Source: Nemertoderma westbladi
Lineage: Eukaryota; Xenacoelomorpha; Nemertodermatida; Nemertodermatidae
DNA: 56,534 bases
Assembly (NCBI GenBank): GCA_032718475.1
Contig: JAUCBJ010008539.1
Span: 1-56,534, forward strand
Direction of reading: 5' to 3'
Positions 50,948 to 56,534 of the stretch are shown in pieces (position 1 is the first letter of the stretch; the number at the start of each line of letters is the position of its first letter). Under the pieces are notes generated by a model that saw nothing but the letters and a program-made list of their open reading frames with translations, searched no databases and was not told the origin of the DNA. A program made the translations under genes and the position numbers.

Positions 50948-51023
50948 CTAATTAACTATAATTGGTAAAAAGCCACCTTCCCCATTTTCCGCTGGGTAGT
51001 GCAGCGAATTGGATCCGCTCACA
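50948..51023 (+). repeat. 76-bp direct repeat, left copy
   Basis: Matches 52519-52594 at about 70 of 76 positions without gaps. Shared parts include CTATAATTGGTAAAAAGCCA, CCCCATTTTCCGCTGGG and CCGCTCACA. The copies are 1,571 bp apart in the same orientation, bracketing a pyrimidine-rich segment. Confidence 0.85.
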
Positions 51024-52518
51024 CTCCCCGGAATGGAAGATAGCATCAACCTAAAGTGCGCTCCAATTCCGCTGGAATCCAATCTAGTATCGGATGTGGG
51101 GTGGTATATTTTTCTTGGGACCAGTTTTCCAGACTAGTCCCCATGGGTTTTTTCTCACTACCCATCCTTGGTACATCTGCGAGCTAAGCTGTACCAAGTC
51201 ATCTGGCGTCTCTGTTTAGACGATCGCCCTTTCTCCTCACTCAATGTTATCTCCCCGGGCTCCATCGTCCAACCTCCTCACCTCCTCCTCGCCCCACTAG
51301 TCCCATAGGACTCATTCTCCTCTCTGCTCGCTACCCCACACTTGGATCACGCACCTTTTACTTTTCCTCCAAACTCCAGCACCTCCTCCCCATGCTCCTC
51401 TCATACTCAACCCCTTTTATTCCCACTCTACACGCCTGTTAGCCCACACGACCCACGGTCCCATCAAGTGTCCCTCCTACTCATACCCCCGGTAGCGCCC
51501 GTATGGACGATTCTTATCCCGCAGGATATGAGCTCTCACAATAAATCCTAAACTCCGCCCTGTTGATCAATGACCACACAATCTGGGTTGGCCTACCCCT
51601 CTACTCTTCCTCCCATGTGTTTCCCTAATACGTCTGTTAACCCCTAATCATGACTCCAGCTGGGCTCTATATGGTCCCATTGACCCGGCATTATGACGTA
51701 TGTATGGTCCTGTTGACCCGGCGTTAGTGCGTACGTGTGGTCCCATTGACCCGGCGTTAGTGCGTAAATTATGTACGTTGGTACGTCCGTACCATATGTT
51801 AGTACATGTGTACTACGTATATGTATTGTACATTTGTACCCATCGGACTTACGTAATTATAACTAGCTACTCCTAAATATTATTATTTTTTTTTATATTT
51901 TTATATTTTATTTTCGTGGGAAGGGTGTATCGCCCTCATTCCCACCCCCCTCAGTCCAATTTTTTGGATGACTCATCGACCTAAGGGTGATTCTTCCAGC
52001 AGGCAACTCTCCCACTGCCCCCCTGTAGGTCCTCTTATTCTTCACCCCACTCTCCTTGTTGATTCAAATTCTCTTGGGTCTGACTTTCCCTTCTCCTCCA
52101 CCCTAAGATCGGATCTTTCCATCTCCTCACAGAACTCCTCATCATCCTCTGGCAGCAAAATGCCACCCTTCATCTTGTCATCACTTGGCGGTAGGATGCC
52201 GCCCTTATCTCATCCTCACTGGTACATGCCACCTCTGCTGGCCTCCCCCTCAATATGTGCGCCATCGTTAAAGCCCCCGATGACCCTTTGTCATCCTTCG
52301 GTACGCATAAAGGCTTACCATTTAATGCCCCCTCGCACTCTGCCAGCCCCGTGTACAACACGTCTCCTCTAACTTTCCTGTTTCCTTTGTCACCCTTCGT
52401 CATCGGCTCCTCTCCCTTTGGATTAACCTTCTTACATCCTCTCCCTTTCCACCTTGTCTTCCTTCAGTCGCCACCTTCAGTATGCTTCTTAATTGGACCA
52501 GTGTCTCTTCCTTCTTGT
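51024..52518. other. Pyrimidine-rich (CCT/TCC) segment between the 76-bp repeats
   Basis: The plus strand is strongly C/T-rich (many CTCCTC and TCCC runs). It gives frames rich in Pro and Ser (such as 51968-52372) that I do not accept as genes. The minus strand has an equally unsupported 77-codon frame (52170-52403). The segment may be the interior of an unknown repeat element whose ends are the 76-bp repeats. Confidence 0.4.
51671..51769. repeat. 33-bp minisatellite, 3 copies
   Basis: ATGGTCCCATTGACCCGGC and variants start at 51671, 51704 and 51737. Each is followed by GTTAGTGCGTA or a diverged version. A GTAC-rich partly palindromic stretch follows to about 51840. The unit is unrelated to the 34-bp satellite. 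Confidence 0.85.
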
Positions 52519-52594
52519 CTAATCAACTATAATTGGTAAAAAGCCACTTTCCCCATTTTCCGCTGGGTTGTGTAGCGAATTGTGTCCGCTCACA
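52519..52594 (+). repeat. 76-bp direct repeat, right copy
   Basis: Partner of 50948-51023. The differences are six scattered substitutions, so the duplication is moderately old or the copies are independent insertions of one family. Confidence 0.85.
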
Positions 52595-53093
52595 TAATCA
52601 TATATGTACCGTGAGAGCCTTTTTTTATGAAAAGGGCCCCGTACGATTGTAAAATATAGTGCTGCTCGAAGGCTTGTCAAATATCAGACTAGCTCTTACG
52701 ATTTGGTTATTAACTTGAGTTTGGAAAAATATATTTTTGGCTATTAACTTGAGTTTGGGAAAAGATATGAGAAAACTACTTGCAGATTTGAAATCTAGAT
52801 TAAATTCGGCACATGATAGAATAAAAAAAGTTTTTTGTCAATTTCCAAAATAGGGGGGTGATCCCCCCCATTAAACCATTATTTATATAGTCAGTTAACA
52901 CACCACCTCCACCAACCTTACATGTGAAGTTACATTTTTAACCAATATTATTATATCTAATACAAAACAGAAATATTAGCACGATAAGGAAAGGCAACCC
53001 AACCAAACTGTAAATGGAAGATGATATTTGAAAACCGAGATAATCATTTAGAAGGCCACCAAAAACTCCACCCAGTATATGGCCAATACTGCC

Positions 53094-53116
53094 GTTGTTT
53101 GGCAATACACCCTATC
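53094..53116 (+). repeat. Inverted repeat, left arm
   Basis: Reads GTTGTTT then GGCAATACACCCTATC. It pairs with 56512-56534 with one mismatch at its fourth base. Confidence 0.85.
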
Positions 53117-53520
53117 CTAAAAAAACACATTTTGAGATATTAACCTAAACGCGTTTCCCCTAATTCAACATTGAAGACATTGTGAGAAATCGCTGATGAT
53201 GGGTCCTAAGGGAACTTAACAGGCTAACTTAGATTTGTTTAATAGAATAGATGGTGAGAGATGACGAAAAAGGGATTAAAGTGATGAAATAAAATTATAG
53301 GGTGTTTTGCCATTCAATGTAAGCTGAGTTGTTAGAGATAGGGTGTTTAACCATACTGGTTCTGGTTTCATAGAAACTAGTATTAAACAGTGTTTTTTTG
53401 TTCTGCCAGCATGTTTTGTAGAGCATTTTGTATCACGTATTATTAGTTTAGAGCTTACTGGAGTTGGGGTGTATTGCCATGTCAACAAGAAGTCAAAATG
53501 ATGAATGATGAGGTGACTAA

Positions 53521-56019
53521 AATTAATTCCTTCCCAAATAAATACAAAAAGTAAAGGTATTTATTTAACCATCATCCCCCGTTCCAACCCCATCTCCACC
53601 ATCCCCAGTTCCAACAACATCTCCACCTCCCCCAGTTCCAACCACATCTCCACCTTCCCCCGTTCCAACCCCCTCTCCACCTCCCCCAGTTCCAACCACA
53701 TCTCCACCTTCCCCCGTTCCAACCACATCTCCACCTTCCCCCATTCCAACCACATCTCCTCCTTCCCCAGTTCCAACCACATCTCCACCTTCCCCCGTTC
53801 CAACCACATCTCCACCTTCCCCCGTTCCAACCCCATATCCACCTCCCCCAGTTCCAACCACATCTCCTCCTTCCCCAGTTCCAACCACATCTCTACCTCC
53901 CCCAGTTCCAACCACATCTCCTCCTTCCCCAGTTCCAACCACATCTCCACCTTCCCCCGTTCCAACCACATCTCCACCTTCCCCCGTTCCAACCCCATCT
54001 CCACCTCCCCCAGTTCCAACCACATCTCCTCCTTCCCCAGTTCCAACCACATCTCTACCTTCCCCAGTTCCAACCACATCTCCACCTTCCCCAGTTCCAA
54101 CAACCACTCCACCATCCCCAGTTCCAACAACCATTACACCTTCCCCAGTTCCAACAACCATTCCACCATCCCCAGTTCCAACAACCATTACACCTTCCCC
54201 AGTTCCAGCAACCATTCCACCTACCCCAGTTCCAGCAACCATTCCACCTTCCCCAGTTCCAACAACAATTCCACCTTCCCCAGTTCCAACAACCATTCCA
54301 CCATCCCCAGTTCCAACAACCATTCCATCTTCCCCAGTTCCAACAACCATTACACCTTCCCCAGTTCCAACAACCATTCCACCTACCCCAGTTCCAACAA
54401 CCACTCCACCATCCCCAGTTCCAACAACCATTACACCTTCCCCAGTTCCAACAACCATTCCACCATCCCCAGTTCCAACAACCATTACACCTTCCCCAGT
54501 TCCAGCAACCATTCCACCTACCCCAGTTCCAGCAACCATTCCACCTTCCCCAGTTCCAACAACAATTCCACCTTCCCCAGTTCCAACAACCATTCCACCA
54601 TCCCCAGTTCCAACAAACATTCCATCTTCCCCAGTTCCAACAACCATTACACCTTCCCCAGTTCCAACAACCATTCCACCTTACCCAGTTCCAACAACCA
54701 TTCCACCATCCCCAGTTCCAACAACCATTACACCTTCCCCAGTTCCAACAACCATTCCACCTACCCCAGTTCCAGCAACCATTCCACCTTCCCCAGTTCC
54801 AACAACAATTCCACCTTCCCCAGTTCCAACAACCATTCCACCATCCCCAGTTCCAACAACCATTCCATCTTCCCCAGTTCCAACAACCATTCCACCATCC
54901 CCAGTTCCAACAACCATTCCATCTTCCCCAGTTCCAACAACCATTCCACCTTCCCCAGTTCCAACAACCATTCCACTTTCCCCAGTTCCAACAACCATTC
55001 CACCTTCCCCAGTTCCAACAACCATTACACCTTCCCCAGTTCCAACAACCATTCCACCTACCCCAGTTCCAGCAACCATTCCACCATCCCCAGTTCCAAC
55101 AACCATTCCACCATCCCCAGTTCCAACAACCATTCCACCATCCCCAGTTCCAACAACCATTCCACCTTCCCCAGTTCCAACAACCATTCCACCTTCCCCA
55201 GTTCCAACAACCATTCCACTTTCCCCAGTTCCAACAACCATTCCACCTTCCCCAGTTCCAACAACCATTCCACCTTCCCCAGTTCCAGCAACCATTCCAC
55301 CATCCCCAGTTCCAACAACCATTCCACCTTCCCCAGTTCCAACAACCATTCCACCATCCCCAGTTCCAACAACCATTCCACCTTCCCCAGTTCCAACAAC
55401 CACTCCACCTTCCCCTGTTCCAACAACCATTCCACCTTCCCCAGTTCCAACAACCATTCCACTTTCCCCAGTTCCAACAACCATTCCACCTTCCCCAGTT
55501 CCAACAACCATTCCACTTCCCCCAGTTCCAATAATCATTCCACCATCCCCAGTTCCAGCAACCATTCCACATTCCCCAGTTCCAACAACCATTACACCAT
55601 CCCCAGTTCCAATAACCATTCCACCTTCCCCAGTTCCAACAACCATTCCACCTTCCCCAGTTCCAACAACCATTCCACTTTCCCCAGTTCCAACAACCAT
55701 TCCACCTTCCCCAGTTCCAACAACCATTCCACTTCCCCCAGTTCCAATAATCATTCCACCATCCCCAGTTCCAGCAACCATTCCACATTCCCCAGTTCCA
55801 ACAACCATTACACCATCCCCAGTTCCAATAACCATTCCACCTTCCCCAGTTCCACCTTCCGCTTCCCCAGTACCTAACACTACATCACCCATCCCAGGCC
55901 CGCGTCCAACTACTCCATCTCTCCCAGTTCCTATTTCTCCTTCTGATGTAATAACAAATCTAAAAAACGTATCCAGATTCTCTTCCTCGTCATTATTGTC
56001 AAGCTCCATTTCCCCTTAA
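53521..56019 (+). CDS. Pro/Thr-rich tandem-repeat protein (9-residue PVPTTIPPS repeat), plus-strand reading
   Basis: The plus frame is open without any stop from 53521 (after TAA at 53518) to TAA at 56017-56019, about 832 codons. The first part repeats PVPTTSPPS and the later part PVPTTIPPS, about 84 units, with Ala, Thr, Pro and Tyr substitutions. A non-repeat tail follows (NTTSPIPGPRPTTPSLPVP, then DVITNLKNVSRF and a Ser-rich end). AATAAA lies at 56053-56058, about 35 bp after the stop. Composition resembles mucin-like or structural repeats. No ATG exists in this frame, so an upstream exon would be needed; a weak acceptor (CCTTCCCAAATAAATACAAAAAG) ends at 53552. The minus strand is also open, so the coding strand is unproven; I favour plus because the minus frame has a stop. 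Confidence 0.4.
53565..56009 (-). pseudogene. Alternative minus-strand reading: Gly-rich repeat ORF interrupted by one stop
   Basis: From ATG 56009 the minus strand reads an acidic start (MELDNNDEEENLDTFFRFV), then a 9-residue Gly-rich repeat (GTGEGGMVV), to TAA at 53565. The frame is constant for 815 codons but has one internal TAA at 54681-54683 (a GAA codon changed to TAA in a single repeat). Another AATAAA on this strand overlaps the final stop (53561-53566). An own start codon and the non-repeat N-terminus argue for this strand; the stop argues against it. The two strands' third codon positions coincide, so silent variation cannot decide between them. Confidence 0.3.
53577..55850. repeat. 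27-bp tandem repeat, about 84 copies
   Basis: The unit is CCAGTTCCAACAACCATT followed by CCACCTTCC. All units are 27 bp, so both strands stay in frame. Two sub-arrays differ: up to about 54090 the unit has ACATCT in place of ACCATT. Larger blocks are duplicated within it, for example an 11-unit block at about 54130 and 54427 (297 bp apart) and an 8-unit block at about 55511 and 55727 (216 bp apart). The strict 27-bp register over 84 units is what one expects when length changes are selected against in a reading frame. Confidence 0.92.
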
Positions 56020-56052
56020 AACTTACAAGACTGTTAGCACACTGTTGGTTGT

Positions 56053-56058
56053 AATAAA
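56053..56058 (+). promoter_or_regulatory. Possible polyadenylation signal AATAAA
   Basis: Lies about 35 bp after the plus-strand stop at 56019, in GTAATAAAGAG. Such hexamers are frequent by chance in AT-rich DNA. Confidence 0.35.
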
Positions 56059-56511
56059 GAGTAAATTCCTAACAAAAATCAATATAACTAGATAGGGTAA
56101 ATTAATTTGCGCCAGGTCAAATTAAAATAACTAAAATTAATTTCCCGCCAGACAGAGTTACCTTTAAGTAGTGTAAATAAATATTATTAAATGACAAAAG
56201 ATATTACTTCTGATTGGTCAATTCCTTAAATAATTGATTGGCTTAAAAGTAAAGCGCAAGGCAAAAAACCCTAACTCAAGGATAGGGTTATTTGGTCGAC
56301 AGAGTTAACAAGGCTAAGCACCCTATGTGGTCGAATTTAGTTATGGGGTGTTTTGCCTCGCAGTTGTTGATTTAAGATGCTGCCATGGGGTGTTTTAAGA
56401 TTGAAAAAGTCCGATTTCGTGAAAGGAACACCCCACTTTTCTTAGTTTCAATGAAAAGAGCGTGTCAAGTTACCCCACTTGGTCAAATAAAATTTTTTTT
56501 GAAAATTTTGA

Positions 56512-56534
56512 GATAGGGTGTATTGCCAAATAAC
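56512..56534 (-). repeat. Inverted repeat, right arm (reaches window end)
   Basis: Reads GATAGGGTGTATTGCC then AAATAAC, the inverted partner of 53094-53116. It may extend past the window. Confidence 0.85.

Larger units (their letters stand above)
53094..56534. mobile_element. Inverted-repeat-bounded 3.4-kb unit with subterminal motifs (putative DNA transposon-like element)
   Basis: The left end 53094-53116 and the right end 56512-56534 are inverted copies with 22 of 23 bases matching; the core is GGCAATACACCCTATC. Both arms hold further copies of the same motif (consensus near ATAGGGTGTTTTGCC): left at 53297, 53338 and 53464; right at 56343 and 56385, with looser or inverted forms at 56260, 56281, 56318, 56428 and 56469. 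Between them lies the 27-bp repeat and its reading frames. Terminal plus repeated subterminal motifs are typical of several DNA transposon groups, where they bind transposase. No transposase is visible. The right copy touches the window edge, so its true length and target duplication are unknown. Confidence 0.45.

Noticed and set aside
51968-52403. Opposed ORFs at 51968-52372 (+) and 52170-52403 (-)
   Set aside because: Pyrimidine-biased low-complexity DNA with no domain, start context or splice structure.
47481-53093. tRNA or other small RNA genes
   Set aside because: I looked for tRNA B-box-like GGTTCGA text with a matching cloverleaf and found none I could support.
54761-55531. Minus-strand ORFs of Leu/Glu/Trp or Trp/Asn/Gly repeats (such as 54055-55788)
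   Set aside because: They are the other two frames of the 27-bp repeat. They lack the non-repeat ends seen in the main frames.

Overview
The window looks like repeat-dominated, AT-rich metazoan nuclear DNA, probably from a marine or other non-model invertebrate. This rests on APE-type LINEs, a Ty1/copia element, a possible gene with introns of about 60 bp, and the absence of any bacterial gene layout. I cannot name the species, and almost nothing here is a confidently identified host gene.

Layout. 1-2340 (minus): an RTE-like LINE with endonuclease and reverse transcriptase (RT), cut by the window edge and carrying one frameshift. 2341-3683: AT-rich spacer with a perfect 22-bp-arm hairpin (2790-2902) and a 14-bp minisatellite (3289-3390). 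3684-5268 (minus): a second LINE, 5'-truncated but with an open RT and a (TAG)n tail. 5437-40236: one continuous 34.8-kb satellite of 34-bp monomers and 29-bp slip variants, about 1,050 copies. Every standard monomer carries a CCAAT box, and parts of the array form higher-order repeats of 2,019 bp and about 432 bp. 41119-45176 (minus): a decayed, 5'-truncated copia element with one 297-bp LTR, an RT deletion, frameshifts and stops. 46662-47480 (plus): a small unrecognised gene candidate with two or three exons. 47481-53093: non-coding DNA with several small tandem or direct repeats. 53094-56534: a region closed by a 22/23-match inverted repeat, with many subterminal copies of an AGGGTGT(T/A)TTGCC-like motif around a 27-bp tandem repeat that is open on both strands.

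The dozens of long reading frames inside 5.4-40.2 kb should not be read as genes. The monomer lacks stop codons in all three plus frames. Most apparent ATG starts and almost all TGA stops fall at the two CpG sites of the monomer, as expected from CpG decay. The array is better viewed as a large satellite and a dense field of possible NF-Y (CCAAT) sites.

The best candidates for something undescribed are the giant CCAAT-bearing satellite with its higher-order structure, and the inverted-repeat-bounded 3.4-kb unit at the right end, which may be a DNA transposon-like element carrying a Pro/Thr-rich repeat protein.
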